Shown: positions 25,781 through 35,891, numbered from the stretch's first letter. The stretch is 64,000 nucleotides of DNA from Edwardsiella anguillarum (GCF_008801815.1 NZ_VZOX01000001.1); one strand, 5' to 3'. The notes: generated by a model not told the origin, from the letters alone. Translations and numbers: made by a program.

Positions 25781-28417
25781 TTATTCAGCGTCGTCCTCGG
25801 CGGCATCGTCATCGCTCTCCACTTCCGGCACGATCTCATCGTCGCCCTCTGCGGCGCTGCCGTCGATGCTGTCCAGCTCTTCGTCGTCAACCGGCTCGAC
25901 GACCCGCTGCAGCCCCACTACGTGCTCGTCTTCGGCGGTACGGATCAGGATAACCCCCTGCGTATTACGCCCGACGATGCTGACCTCGGATACGCGGGTG
26001 CGCACCAGGGTGCCGGCATCGGTGATCATCATGATCTGGTCGCAGTCCTCGACCTGCACCGCGCCGACGACGCTGCCGTTACGCTCGGTCACCTTGATGG
26101 AGATAACCCCCTGGGTCGCGCGTGACTTGGTCGGGTACTCGGCCACGCCGCTGCGCTTGCCGTAGCCGTTCTGGGTCACGGTCAGGATAGCCCCCTCACC
26201 GTGCGGTACGATCAGCGAGACCACGCGATCGTCTCCGGCCAGCTTGATGCCTCGCACCCCGGTCGCGGTACGCCCCATGGCGCGCACTGCGTCTTCCTTG
26301 AAGCGCACCACTTTACCGGCGGCGGAGAACAGCATCACCTCGTCGTTGCCATCGGTCAGATCGACCCCGATCAGCTCATCGCCGTCGTTGAGGTTAACGG
26401 CGATAATCCCGGCGGCGCGCGGACGGCTGAACTCGGTCAGCGCCGTTTTCTTCACAGTGCCGCTGGCGGTCGCCATAAACACGTTGACCCCTTCGGCGTA
26501 CTCACGCACCGGCAGGATCGCGGTGATGCGCTCGTCGGCCTCCAGCGGCAGCAGGTTGATGATCGGACGGCCGCGTGCGCCGCGGCTGGCCTCCGGCAGC
26601 TGGTACACCTTCATCCAGTACATGCGGCCACGGCTGGAGAAGCACAGGATGGTGTCGTGGGTATTGGCCACCAGCAGCCGATCGATAAAGTCCTCTTCCT
26701 TAATACGGGCGGCAGACTTGCCCTTACCGCCGCGACGCTGAGCCTCATAGTCGCTCAGCGGCTGGTACTTCACATAGCCCTGATGCGACAGGGTCACCAC
26801 CACGTCTTCCTGCTCGATCAGATCTTCGATATTGATATCCGCCGTGTTGGCGGTGATTTCGGTGCGGCGCGCATCGCCAAACTGCTCGCGGATAGCGATC
26901 AGCTCTTCGCGGATCACCTCCATCAGGCGCTCCGGGCTTTGCAGAATGAAGATCAGCGCGGCGATCTGCTCCAGCAGCGCCTTGTACTCATCCAGCAGCT
27001 TCTCGTGCTCCAGGCCGGTCAGCTTCTGCAGACGCAGATCCAGGATCGCCTGCGCCTGCTGCTCCGTCAGGTGATAATGGCCGTCGCGAATGCCATACTG
27101 CGGCTCCAGCCACTCCGGACGCGCGGCATCGTCGCCGGCGCGCGCCAGCATCGCCGCCACGTTGCCCAGCGCCCAGGCCTGGGAAACCAGCGCGGCCTTG
27201 GCCTCGGCGGGCGTCGGCGCGCGACGGATCAGCTCGATGATCGGATCGATGTTGACCAGCGCAATGGCCAGGCCTTCCAATATGTGGGCGCGCTCGCGCG
27301 CCTTGCGCAGTTCAAAGATGGTGCGGCGGGTCACCACCTCACGGCGGTGGCGCACAAAGGCTTCCAGGCACTCCTTCAGGGTCAGCAGCTTCGGCTGTCC
27401 CTGGTGCAGCGCCACCATGTTGATACCGAAGGAGACCTGCATCTGCGTCTGGGAGTAGAGGTTGTTCAACACCACCTCGCCCACCGCGTCGCGTTTGATC
27501 TCGATGACGATACGCATGCCGTCTTTATCGGACTCGTCGCGCAGCGCGCTGATGCCTTCGACGCGCTTCTCCTTCACCAGCTCGGCGATTTTCTCGATCA
27601 GACGCGCCTTGTTGACCTGATAGGGGATCTCATGCACCACGATGGTTTCGCGACCATTCTTGGCGTCGACCTCGATCTCGGCGCGCGCACGCACGTAGAT
27701 CTTGCCGCGCCCGGTGCGGTAGGCCTCTTCAATGCCGCGGCGCCCGTTGATGATCGCCGCCGTCGGAAAGTCTGGCCCCGGAATATGCTCCATCAGCCCT
27801 TCGATGGTGATGTTCTCATCATCGATATAGGCCAGGCAGCCGTTGATCACCTCGGTCAGGTTATGGGGAGGAATGTTGGTCGCCATCCCCACCGCGATAC
27901 CGGCAGAGCCGTTGACCAGCAGGTTAGGCACCTTGGTCGGCAGGACGTCGGGGATCTGTTCGGTGCCGTCGTAGTTGGGCACATAGTCCACCGTCTCTTT
28001 GTCCAGATCGGCCAACAGCTCATGAGCAATCTTCGCCATGCGCACTTCGGTGTAACGCATCGCCGCCGCGGAGTCACCGTCGATGGAGCCAAAGTTACCC
28101 TGACCGTCGACCAGCATATAGCGCAGGGAGAACGGCTGCGCCATACGCACGATAGTGTCATAAACCGCGCTGTCACCGTGTGGGTGATATTTACCGATAA
28201 CGTCACCGACCACGCGGGCCGATTTTTTGTATGGTTTGTTCCAGTCATTGCCCAGTACGTTCATCGCAAACAGGACGCGACGGTGTACCGGCTTCAGGCC
28301 ATCCCGAACATCCGGCAGCGCACGACCGACGATAACGGACATGGCGTAATCCAGATATGAGTTTTTCAACTCTTCTTCGATATTGACCGGCGTAATCTCT
28401 CTGGCAAGGTCGCTCAT
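25781..28417 (-). CDS. gyrA: DNA gyrase subunit A
   Basis: An 878-residue gyrase A (E. coli 875). The catalytic tyrosine is Y122 in AMRYTEV. The quinolone-resistance region reads HPHGDSAVYDT, with S83 and D87 both in the susceptible form, so no classical resistance substitution is present at those positions. The C-terminal beta-pinwheel includes the GyrA box QRRGGKG. The tail is very acidic. No intein is present. It has a supercoiling-type promoter and a strong terminator, standing alone as in E. coli. Confidence 0.98.
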   Translation of the reverse strand: MSDLAREITPVNIEEELKNSYLDYAMSVIVGRALPDVRDGLKPVHRRVLFAMNVLGNDWNKPYKKSARVVGDVIGKYHPHGDSAVYDTIVRMAQPFSLRYMLVDGQGNFGSIDGDSAAAMRYTEVRMAKIAHELLADLDKETVDYVPNYDGTEQIPDVLPTKVPNLLVNGSAGIAVGMATNIPPHNLTEVINGCLAYIDDENITIEGLMEHIPGPDFPTAAIINGRRGIEEAYRTGRGKIYVRARAEIEVDAKNGRETIVVHEIPYQVNKARLIEKIAELVKEKRVEGISALRDESDKDGMRIVIEIKRDAVGEVVLNNLYSQTQMQVSFGINMVALHQGQPKLLTLKECLEAFVRHRREVVTRRTIFELRKARERAHILEGLAIALVNIDPIIELIRRAPTPAEAKAALVSQAWALGNVAAMLARAGDDAARPEWLEPQYGIRDGHYHLTEQQAQAILDLRLQKLTGLEHEKLLDEYKALLEQIAALIFILQSPERLMEVIREELIAIREQFGDARRTEITANTADINIEDLIEQEDVVVTLSHQGYVKYQPLSDYEAQRRGGKGKSAARIKEEDFIDRLLVANTHDTILCFSSRGRMYWMKVYQLPEASRGARGRPIINLLPLEADERITAILPVREYAEGVNVFMATASGTVKKTALTEFSRPRAAGIIAVNLNDGDELIGVDLTDGNDEVMLFSAAGKVVRFKEDAVRAMGRTATGVRGIKLAGDDRVVSLIVPHGEGAILTVTQNGYGKRSGVAEYPTKSRATQGVISIKVTERNGSVVGAVQVEDCDQIMMITDAGTLVRTRVSEVSIVGRNTQGVILIRTAEDEHVVGLQRVVEPVDDEELDSIDGSAAEGDDEIVPEVESDDDAAEDDAE

Positions 28418-28470
28418 GGAGCTGCTATCCCTCTACTAATTATTCATCTGCCGCTACCCTCAATACATCG

Positions 28471-28499
28471 AGTAGAACCAGGCGCATACACGATGACAA
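28471..28499 (-). promoter_or_regulatory. gyrA promoter
   Basis: Minus strand: TTGTCA (28499-28494), 17 bp, TCTACT (28476-28471). The leader would be about 45-50 nt. Confidence 0.6.
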
Positions 28500-28575
28500 A
28501 GACGATAATGATACCACAAAGGCCGGGGTTGTGCGAAATGCACAGCGCCATCGTCGCGTGAGCGCCGACTGCCCC

Positions 28576-28603
28576 TTTGCCATCGCGGAACAACGGGTAT
28601 AAT
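28576..28603 (+). promoter_or_regulatory. ubiG promoter
   Basis: A perfect -10 TATAAT at 28598-28603 with TTTGCC 16 bp upstream (28576-28581). The leader is about 50 nt. Confidence 0.55.
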
Positions 28604-28658
28604 CGCCCCAGAGGGTCTTTTTTGCGCGCGCCGCCGCGCTGAATTAAAGGAGTCAGAG

Positions 28659-29366
28659 GTGTCACAAAACGTTGATTTGCAGGAAATTGCCAAGTTTGAA
28701 GCCGTCGCCTCGCGCTGGTGGGATCCCGAGGGCGAGTTCAAACCGCTGCATCGCATCAATCCCCTGCGCCTGGACTATATCCTGCAGCGCGCCGACGGCC
28801 TGTTCGCCAAGCGGGTACTTGACGTCGGCTGCGGCGGCGGCATTCTGGCGGAAAGCATGGCGCAGGCCGGCGCCGAGGTCACCGGGCTGGATATGGGGGC
28901 GGAGCCGCTGCAGGTGGCGCGCCTCCACGCCCTGGAGAGCGGCGTCACGGTCAACTATCTGCAGGAGACGGTCGAACAGCACGCCGAGCGCGCCGACGCA
29001 CAGTATGACGTGGTCACCTGCATGGAGATGCTGGAGCATGTGCCGGATCCCCGCTCAGTGGTTCTGGCCTGCGCCCGCCTGGTCAAACCCGGCGGACAGG
29101 TTTTCTTTTCAACCATCAACCGCAACCCCAAGGCCTGGCTGCTGATGGTGCTGGGTGCAGAGTACCTGCTGAAAATGGTGCCCAAGGGCACCCATGATCC
29201 GCGCAAGTTTATCCGCCCCGCCGAGCTGATGGGCTGGCTGGACAGCGCCCCGCTGACGGTGCGCCATCTCTGCGGTATGCACTATAACCCGCTGCGCGAT
29301 CGCTTCACCCTGGGCCAGGGGGTCGACGTCAACTATCTGCTGCACGCCTGCCGCGAGGCGGAGTAA
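28659..29366 (+). CDS. ubiG: UbiG, ubiquinone biosynthesis O-methyltransferase
   Basis: A 235-residue SAM-dependent methyltransferase that carries out both O-methylations in ubiquinone synthesis. The SAM motif is VLDVGCGGGILAE (about 50-62), with later motifs YDVVTCMEMLEHV and KPGGQVFFSTINR. Translation starts at GTG (28659) with AAAGGAG about 7 bp upstream. The N-terminus is a few residues shorter than the 240-residue E. coli protein. It is divergent from gyrA, as in E. coli. Confidence 0.95.
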   Translation: MSQNVDLQEIAKFEAVASRWWDPEGEFKPLHRINPLRLDYILQRADGLFAKRVLDVGCGGGILAESMAQAGAEVTGLDMGAEPLQVARLHALESGVTVNYLQETVEQHAERADAQYDVVTCMEMLEHVPDPRSVVLACARLVKPGGQVFFSTINRNPKAWLLMVLGAEYLLKMVPKGTHDPRKFIRPAELMGWLDSAPLTVRHLCGMHYNPLRDRFTLGQGVDVNYLLHACREAE

Positions 29367-29376
29367 CGCGCGCCGT

Positions 29377-29414
29377 CGTCACCGCTGCCGTTTTCCCCGC
29401 GGCGGTGACGTTTT
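29377..29414 (+). terminator. Probable terminator of ubiG
   Basis: CGTCACCGC and GCGGTGACG form a 9-bp stem around a 16-nt loop, followed by TTTT. The T-run is short. Confidence 0.65.
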
Positions 29415-29572
29415 AACCCATTCCGCGCCAGATCAAGATTGCCCGTTTCCGTAACGAATAATAAAACGGCAAACGATCAATTTTTTTAAAAGCGCCCCTC
29501 ATGTTATCCCCTCGCGGACAGTGCCAGAGCGGACGCCGCCTACCGTCCGCTACATAACATTTCACCCCCAAC

Positions 29573-29667
29573 TTATCCACAAGCACGCGCCATTTTGTTC
29601 ACTTGCAAAACGCGGGCAACAACACTATCTTGTTGCCACATCGTCATTCACCCCCTATATATTGTGT
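29573..29667 (+). promoter_or_regulatory. nrdA control region: DnaA box, promoter and paired NrdR boxes
   Basis: A perfect DnaA box TTATCCACA is at 29573-29581. Promoter TTGCAA (29603-29608), 17 bp, TATCTT (29626-29631). NrdR box 1 (half site ACACTATC, about 29622-29637) overlaps the -10. NrdR box 2 (CCCCTATATATTGTGT, 29652-29667) lies 30 bp further on, about three helical turns. This matches the known architecture in E. coli: DnaA links expression to replication and NrdR represses at high dATP/ATP. The rest of the 29367-29745 gap holds the ubiG terminator and an AT-rich stretch at 29450-29490. Confidence 0.75.
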
Positions 29668-29745
29668 TATCGCTGCGCCTACGCCACTAGCGTCAGCGGG
29701 GCTAACGCACGTCCAGCGGGGCTCACACGGACAGGAACGTATCCT

Positions 29746-32028
29746 ATGAATCAGAGTCTGCTCGTCACCAAACGCGACGGAAGCAAAGAACGCATCAATC
29801 TCGACAAAATCCACCGGGTTCTCGACTGGGCGGCGGAAGGGCTGCAAAACGTCTCGGTCTCCCAGGTTGAGCTGCGTTCCCACATCCAGTTTTATGACGG
29901 CATCCGCACGGCGGACATCCATGAGACCATCATCAAGGCCGCCGCCGATCTGATCTCCCGTGAAACCCCGGACTACCAGTACATGGCCGCGCGCCTGGCG
30001 ATCTTCCACCTGCGCAAGAAGGCCTACGGCCAGTTCGAACCGCCCAAACTGTATGACCACGTCGTACGCCTGGTGGAGATGGGTAAATATGATGCCCACC
30101 TGCTGACCGACTTCAGCCGCGACGAATTCGAACAGATGGATGGCTTTATCGACCATTGGCGCGACATGAACTTCTCCTATGCCGCGGTGAAGCAGCTGGA
30201 GGGCAAATACCTGGCGCAGAACCGCGTCAGCGGTGAGATCTATGAGAGCGCCCAGTTCCTGTATATCCTGGTCGCCGCCTGCCTGTTCTCCCACTACCCA
30301 CGCGAGACCCGGCTGGACTATGTCAAGCGCTTCTACGACGCGGTATCGACCTTTAAGATCTCCCTGCCGACGCCGATCATGTCCGGGGTGCGCACCCCGA
30401 CGCGCCAGTTCAGCTCCTGCGTGCTGATCGAGTGCGGCGACAGCCTGGACTCGATCAACGCCACTTCCAGCGCCATTGTGAAGTATGTCTCCCAGCGCGC
30501 CGGTATCGGCATCAACGCCGGGCGCCTGCGCGCGCTGGGCAGCCCGATCCGCGGCGGCGAGGCGTTCCACACCGGCTGCATCCCGTTCTACAAACACTTC
30601 CAGACCGCGGTCAAGTCCTGCTCTCAGGGCGGCGTCCGCGGCGGCGCGGCAACCCTGTTTTACCCGCTGTGGCACCTGGAGGTAGAGAGCCTGCTGGTGC
30701 TGAAGAACAACCGCGGGGTCGAAGATAACCGGGTGCGCCACATGGACTACGGCGTGCAGCTCAACCGCCTGATGTACCAGCGCCTGATCCAAGGCGGCGA
30801 GATCACCCTGTTCAGCCCCTCCGACGTTCCGGGTCTGTACGACGCCTTCTTCGCCGATCAGAACCTGTTCGAACGCCTGTATGTGCAGTACGAGCAGGAC
30901 AGTCGCATCCGCCAGCGCAAGATCAAGGCGGTCGAGCTGTTCTCGCTGATGATGCAGGAGCGCGCCTCCACCGGGCGTATCTACATCCAGAACGTCGACC
31001 ACTGCAATACCCACAGCCCGTTTGACGCCCAGGTCGCACCGGTGCGCCAGTCCAACCTGTGTCTGGAGGTCGCGCTGCCGACCAAGCCGCTGGAGGATGT
31101 CAACGATGAAACCGGCGAGATAGCCCTGTGTACCCTGTCGGCCTTCAACCTGGGCGCCATCGATTCGCTGGACGACCTGGAAGAGCTGGCCACCCTGGCG
31201 GTCCGCGCGCTGGATGCCCTGCTCGACTACCAGGACTACCCGATTCCGGCCGCTAAGCGCGGCGCTATGGGGCGCCGCACCCTGGGCATCGGGGTGATCA
31301 ACTTCGCCTACTATCTGGCTAAAAACGGGGTGCGCTACTCCGACGGCAGCGCCAACGCGCTGACCCACCGCACCTTTGAGGCGATCCAGTACTACCTGCT
31401 GAAGGCCTCACACCGCCTGGCGCAGGAGCAGGGCGCCTGCCCGTGGTTCAACGAGACCACCTATGCGCAGGGGATCCTGCCCATCGACAGCTATAAGAAA
31501 GATCTCGACGCCATCTGTCGCGAACCGCTGCACTATGACTGGGAAACCCTGCGCGCCGAAATCGTCCGCGACGGGCTGCGCAACTCGACCCTGTCGGCCC
31601 TGATGCCGTCGGAGACTTCATCGCAGATCTCCAACGCCACCAACGGCATCGAGCCGCCGCGCGGCTATATCAGCATCAAGGCCTCCAAGGACGGCATTCT
31701 GCGCCAGGTCGTGCCGGAATATGAGCGCCTGAAGGATGCCTACGAGCTGCTGTGGGCCATGCCGGGCAACGATGGCTATCTACAGCTGGTCGGCCTGATG
31801 CAGAAGTTTGTCGATCAGTCGATCTCCGCCAATACCAACTACGATCCGTCACGCTTCCCGTCCGGGAAAGTACCGATGAAGCAGCTGTTAAAAGATCTGC
31901 TGACGGCGTATAAACTGGGGGTGAAAACCCTCTATTATCAAAACACCCGCGACGGTGCGGAGGATGTGCAGGAAGATCTGGGGAGCGCGCAGGACGACGG
32001 CTGCGAAAGCGGCGCCTGCAAGATTTAA
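29746..32028 (+). CDS. nrdA: Ribonucleoside-diphosphate reductase class Ia, alpha subunit
   Basis: The ATG at 29746 (AGGAA upstream) gives 760 residues, starting MNQSLLVTKRDGSKERINLD; E. coli has 761. An N-terminal ATP cone (about 5-95) provides dATP/ATP activity control. Catalytic cysteines C225, C439 and C462 fall at exactly the E. coli positions, and the C-terminal shuttle pair is in ESGACKI. It reduces ribonucleotides to deoxyribonucleotides together with NrdB. Longer in-frame upstream starts run through the control region and are rejected. Confidence 0.98.
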   Translation: MNQSLLVTKRDGSKERINLDKIHRVLDWAAEGLQNVSVSQVELRSHIQFYDGIRTADIHETIIKAAADLISRETPDYQYMAARLAIFHLRKKAYGQFEPPKLYDHVVRLVEMGKYDAHLLTDFSRDEFEQMDGFIDHWRDMNFSYAAVKQLEGKYLAQNRVSGEIYESAQFLYILVAACLFSHYPRETRLDYVKRFYDAVSTFKISLPTPIMSGVRTPTRQFSSCVLIECGDSLDSINATSSAIVKYVSQRAGIGINAGRLRALGSPIRGGEAFHTGCIPFYKHFQTAVKSCSQGGVRGGAATLFYPLWHLEVESLLVLKNNRGVEDNRVRHMDYGVQLNRLMYQRLIQGGEITLFSPSDVPGLYDAFFADQNLFERLYVQYEQDSRIRQRKIKAVELFSLMMQERASTGRIYIQNVDHCNTHSPFDAQVAPVRQSNLCLEVALPTKPLEDVNDETGEIALCTLSAFNLGAIDSLDDLEELATLAVRALDALLDYQDYPIPAAKRGAMGRRTLGIGVINFAYYLAKNGVRYSDGSANALTHRTFEAIQYYLLKASHRLAQEQGACPWFNETTYAQGILPIDSYKKDLDAICREPLHYDWETLRAEIVRDGLRNSTLSALMPSETSSQISNATNGIEPPRGYISIKASKDGILRQVVPEYERLKDAYELLWAMPGNDGYLQLVGLMQKFVDQSISANTNYDPSRFPSGKVPMKQLLKDLLTAYKLGVKTLYYQNTRDGAEDVQEDLGSAQDDGCESGACKI

Positions 32029-32042
32029 CCGCCCTCGCTGCA

Positions 32043-32066
32043 CGGCGTCCCCGGCGTGGGACGCCG
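32043..32066 (+). other. Stable hairpin in the nrdA-nrdB intergenic region
   Basis: CGGCGTCCC, loop CGGCGT, GGGACGCCG: a perfect 9-bp stem 14 bp after the nrdA stop, with no T-run. It may protect the nrdA mRNA end or tune nrdB level relative to nrdA. Confidence 0.55.
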
Positions 32067-32122
32067 CATCCACGCATTATTTTTGACGCCTCGCACCGGC
32101 GGGGCACAACAGGATTAGGGTC

Positions 32123-33253
32123 ATGGCCTACACCATCTTCTCTCAGAAAAAAAACGACCAACTGCTCGAACCGATGTTCTTTGGTCAGCCGGTTAACGTT
32201 GCCCGCTATGATCAACAGAAGCATGAAATCTTTGAAAAGCTGATCGAAAAGCAGCTCTCCTTCTTCTGGCGCCCGGAAGAGGTGGATGTCTCGCGCGATC
32301 GCATCGACTATCAGGCGCTGCCCGATCATGAAAAGCATATCTTTATCAGCAACCTGAAGTACCAGACCCTGCTGGATTCCATTCAGGGCCGCAGCCCCAA
32401 CGTCGCCCTGCTGCCGCTGATCTCCATTCCGGAGCTGGAGACCTGGGTCGAGACCTGGTCCTTCTCCGAGACCATTCACTCTCGCTCCTATACCCATATC
32501 ATCCGCAATATCGTCACCGATCCGTCGCTGGTGTTCGATGATATCGTCAGCAATGAGGAGATCCTCAAGCGCGCGCGCGACATCTCCGCCTATTATGACG
32601 ACCTGATCGAAACCACCGGCTACTATCATCTGCTGGGGGAAGGAACGCACCAGATCAATGGCAAGCCGGTGACCGTCAGCCTGCGTGAGCTGAAGAAAAA
32701 GCTCTACCTGTGTCTGATGAGCGTCAACGCGCTGGAGGCGATCCGCTTCTATGTCAGCTTCGCCTGCTCGTTTGCCTTCGCCGAGCGCGAGCTGATGGAG
32801 GGCAATGCCAAGATCATCCGCCTGATCGCCCGCGACGAGGCCCTGCACCTGACCGGTACCCAGCATATCCTCAACCTGATGCGCTCCGGGCAAGACGACC
32901 CGGAAATGGCCGAGATCGCCGCCGAATGCGAAGATCAGTGCTATGACCTGTTCGTACAGGCTGCCCAGCAGGAGAAGGAGTGGGCCGGTTACCTGTTCCG
33001 CGACGGCTCGATGATCGGCCTCAACCGGGATATTCTGTGCCAGTACGTGGAGTACATCACCAACATTCGCATGCAGGCCGTCGGACTGTCGCTGCCGTTT
33101 GAGACCCGCTCCAACCCGATCCCGTGGATCAACGCCTGGCTGGTCTCCGACAACGTGCAGGTGGCCCCGCAGGAGGTCGAGGTGAGCTCCTATCTGGTCG
33201 GCCAGATCGACGCCGAGGTCAACGCCGACGATCTGAGCGGCTTCCAGCTCTGA
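32123..33253 (+). CDS. nrdB: Ribonucleoside-diphosphate reductase class Ia, beta subunit
   Basis: A 376-residue diiron protein, the same length as E. coli NrdB. It generates the tyrosyl radical used by NrdA. The radical tyrosine is residue 123 counting Met (Y122 in E. coli numbering) within SETIHSRSYTHI, which also supplies iron ligands E and H. Further ligands are in the EGNAKIIRLIARDEALH segment. Its stop overlaps the yfaE start by one base (TGATG). Confidence 0.98.
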   Translation: MAYTIFSQKKNDQLLEPMFFGQPVNVARYDQQKHEIFEKLIEKQLSFFWRPEEVDVSRDRIDYQALPDHEKHIFISNLKYQTLLDSIQGRSPNVALLPLISIPELETWVETWSFSETIHSRSYTHIIRNIVTDPSLVFDDIVSNEEILKRARDISAYYDDLIETTGYYHLLGEGTHQINGKPVTVSLRELKKKLYLCLMSVNALEAIRFYVSFACSFAFAERELMEGNAKIIRLIARDEALHLTGTQHILNLMRSGQDDPEMAEIAAECEDQCYDLFVQAAQQEKEWAGYLFRDGSMIGLNRDILCQYVEYITNIRMQAVGLSLPFETRSNPIPWINAWLVSDNVQVAPQEVEVSSYLVGQIDAEVNADDLSGFQL

Positions 33254-33561
33254 TGACGCGCACCGCTAAAGCCGTCGCCGCCGCGGCGACGGAAAGCCCG
33301 GATGCCCCGCGCTACCGTATCCGACTGGCGCGCAGCGCGCGTCAGCTGGAGCACCGCCCCGATCGGACGCTGCTCGCAACCCTAGAGCAGCAGCAGGTGG
33401 CGGTCGAATACCAGTGTCGCTCCGGCTTCTGCGGCGCCTGCCGCTGCCGCCTGCTGCGCGGGCGAGTCAGCTACCGTCAGGCGCCGCTGGCCTTTCTGCA
33501 GCCGGACGAGATCCTGCCCTGCTGCTGTATCGTGCAGCAGGACATCGAGCTCGATCTCTAG
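33253..33561 (+). CDS. yfaE: YfaE, [2Fe-2S] ferredoxin for NrdB cofactor maintenance
   Basis: A 102-residue plant-type ferredoxin. The cluster cysteines are in CRSGFCGACRC and the later CCC (PCCCIV). In E. coli YfaE reduces the NrdB diferric site so the radical can be regenerated. The start overlaps the nrdB stop, so translation is coupled. The protein has an Ala-rich N-terminal extension of nearly 20 residues relative to the 84-residue E. coli protein. It is unclear whether this extension is translated. Confidence 0.92.
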   Translation: MTRTAKAVAAAATESPDAPRYRIRLARSARQLEHRPDRTLLATLEQQQVAVEYQCRSGFCGACRCRLLRGRVSYRQAPLAFLQPDEILPCCCIVQQDIELDL

Positions 33562-33587
33562 GGCGCCCGGCTCGCCGCGCGTCCGCC

Positions 33588-35867
33588 CTACCCCGCTCGC
33601 TCCAGCACCACCGGAATGCTCTTGTAGGCGGGAATACCGCTGGCCGGATCGTGATTGTCCAGCGTCAGCATATGGTTTGACTCCGGAAAGTAGGTCACCA
33701 GCGAGCGATCGGCCATCGGGTAAATCACCACCCGCAGCGCATCCATGCGACGCCCGCTGCGCTTGCCGTCCGGCGTCAGGGCGATCAGGTTGACCCGCTC
33801 CCCATCGCCGACCCCGCAGCGCTGCGCCTGCGCCGCGCTGATAAACACCACGTCACGCTGACCAAACACCCCGCGATAGCGATCATCCATGCCGTACAGC
33901 GTGGTATTGTACTGATCGTGACTGCGCACCGTCGCCAGCACCAGCTCGCTGTTAAAGGCCGATTCGGGATCCTCCAGCAGCCCCGCGCAGGGAATAAAGC
34001 TGGCCTTGCCCGAGGACGTCAGCCAGCGCCGCTCGGCCGCCGCGTTGACCAGGTGGAAGCCGCCGGGCTGGCGGATGCGCTGATTCACATCGGCAAACGC
34101 AGGGAGAACGGCCTCGATGGCGGCACGAATGCGGTCGTAGTCGGCGATCAGCGCCTCCCACGCCACGACGCTGTGCGGCAGCGCCGCCCGGGCGATCCCA
34201 GCCACCACCGCACACTCCGATAGCAGCTGGTCGCTGGCGGGCGTCAATACCCCGCGGGAGGCGTGTACCATCGACATGGAGTCCTCTACGGTAATCGCCT
34301 GCGCCCCGCTCTGCTGCATATCGATCTCGCTGCGCCCCAGCACCGGCAGAATGTAGCTGTGACGCGCGGTCAACAGGTGCGAACGGTTCAGCTTGGTCGC
34401 GATGTGCACCGCCAGATCCAGCTGAGTGAGCGGCACGGCGCTCGCCTGCCTGTCCGGCATCGCCAGCGCGAAGTTCCCGCCCAGACAGATAAGCGCCCGC
34501 GCGCTGCCGTCGCAGATGGCCTGCATGCTGGCTACCGCCGCGTGGCCGGGGGCCGAAGGCGGAGTAAAACCAAAGTAGTCGCCCAGCCGCGCCAGAAACT
34601 CGGCCGATGGTTTTTCAGTGATGCCGACGGTGCGATCGCCCTGCACATTCGAATGGCCGCGCAGCGGGCAGATACCGGCGCCCGGGCGACCGATATTGCC
34701 CTTCAGCAGCAACAGATTCACCAGCTGCTGTACGTTCTGGGTGCCGTGCTGATGCTGGGTGATCCCCATGCCATAGCAGATAATGGTGCGCTCGGCGGCC
34801 GCGTAGGCGTCCGTCAGTTCGGCCAGCTGAGCCTGGCTCAGGCCGGAGATCCGTTCAATATCCTGCCAGCGGGCGTTGAGCACATCGCTGCGCAGCGCGG
34901 CATAGCCGCGGGTGTGCTCTGCGATAAAGGCATCGTCCAGCAGCGGCGGCTGCCCGGCGGCCCGCGCCGCCTCATCGCGCTCGATCAGCAGGCGCATCAT
35001 CCCCTTCAGCAGCGCGGTATCGCCGCCGATACGCACATGATAATAGGCGCTGGCCAGCGACGTCTCACGATTGGTCAGCATCTCCAGCGGGTTCTGCGGC
35101 GCGGTAAAACGCTCCAGCCCGCGCTCCTGTAACGGATTGATGGCGATCATTTTCGCCCCGCGCTTCACCAGCGCGCGCAGCGAGGTCAGCATCCGCGGAT
35201 GGTTGGTACCGGGGTTGTGGCCGATGCAAATCACCAGATCGCACTGGTCAAAGTCCTCCAGCAGAACGGTGCCTTTCCCCACGCCGATGCTGGCCGCGAG
35301 CCCGACGCTGGTCGGCTCATGGCACATATTGGAGCAGTCGGGAAAGTTATTGCTGCCGTACTCGCGGGCGAACAGCTGGTAGAGGAAGGCCGCCTCGTTG
35401 GAGGTGCGGCCCGAGGTATAGAATTCGACCTGATTCGGGTTGCGATAGCCTTGCAGGTGGGCGCCGATCTCCTCGAACGCCTGCTGCCAGCTCAGCGGCC
35501 GGTAACGGTCGCTGGCGGCATCGTACTTCAGCGGTAGGGTCAGGCGGCCCGCCGCCTCCAGTTCATGATCGCCCCAGTTCAGCAGCGTCTGCACCGTATG
35601 GGCGGCAAAAAAGCCGGCGTCTAGCCGCTTCGCGGTCGCCTCCCAGGCCAGTGCCTTCGCCCCGTTTTCACAGGCGTCGAACGAGGCGCTGTGCTTGGGA
35701 TCGGGCCAGGCACATCCCGGACAGTCAAAGCCGTCTGGCTTATTCATGTCAAACAGCGCAATCGCCTCCCGGCGCAGATCCATCTGGCGACGCAGCGCAT
35801 CCGCTACGGCCTTCACCGCGCCCCACCCACCGGCGGCGGCGCTGTACGTTTCTACTTTGGGTTTCAT
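33588..35867 (-). CDS. ydeP: YdeP-like molybdopterin oxidoreductase (FdhF-related)
   Basis: The ATG at 35867 gives 759 residues, colinear with E. coli YdeP from its first residues (AAGGWGAVKAVADALRRQMD). It belongs to the formate dehydrogenase H / DMSO reductase superfamily. FDCPGCAWPDP and FPDCSNMCHEPTS are conserved near the N-terminus, and CIGHNPGTNHPRM marks the cofactor region. In E. coli it supports acid resistance under EvgA; its substrate is unknown. The presence of moa genes a few kilobases away is consistent with a Moco need. An upstream in-frame start is rejected because GAGG fits this one. Confidence 0.93.
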   Translation of the reverse strand: MKPKVETYSAAAGGWGAVKAVADALRRQMDLRREAIALFDMNKPDGFDCPGCAWPDPKHSASFDACENGAKALAWEATAKRLDAGFFAAHTVQTLLNWGDHELEAAGRLTLPLKYDAASDRYRPLSWQQAFEEIGAHLQGYRNPNQVEFYTSGRTSNEAAFLYQLFAREYGSNNFPDCSNMCHEPTSVGLAASIGVGKGTVLLEDFDQCDLVICIGHNPGTNHPRMLTSLRALVKRGAKMIAINPLQERGLERFTAPQNPLEMLTNRETSLASAYYHVRIGGDTALLKGMMRLLIERDEAARAAGQPPLLDDAFIAEHTRGYAALRSDVLNARWQDIERISGLSQAQLAELTDAYAAAERTIICYGMGITQHQHGTQNVQQLVNLLLLKGNIGRPGAGICPLRGHSNVQGDRTVGITEKPSAEFLARLGDYFGFTPPSAPGHAAVASMQAICDGSARALICLGGNFALAMPDRQASAVPLTQLDLAVHIATKLNRSHLLTARHSYILPVLGRSEIDMQQSGAQAITVEDSMSMVHASRGVLTPASDQLLSECAVVAGIARAALPHSVVAWEALIADYDRIRAAIEAVLPAFADVNQRIRQPGGFHLVNAAAERRWLTSSGKASFIPCAGLLEDPESAFNSELVLATVRSHDQYNTTLYGMDDRYRGVFGQRDVVFISAAQAQRCGVGDGERVNLIALTPDGKRSGRRMDALRVVIYPMADRSLVTYFPESNHMLTLDNHDPASGIPAYKSIPVVLERAG

Positions 35868-35891
35868 GACAGCCTCGACTTTACTCAGAGA

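Noticed and set aside
26201..28360. 719-codon open frame on the plus strand opposite gyrA
   Set aside because: It mirrors gyrA codon by codon. Its His/Gln/Leu-rich composition is typical of the antisense of a GC-rich gene, and it has no family motif.
29644..31368. 574-codon open frame opposite nrdA
   Set aside because: Antisense shadow with no ribosome site; nrdA is certain on the other strand.
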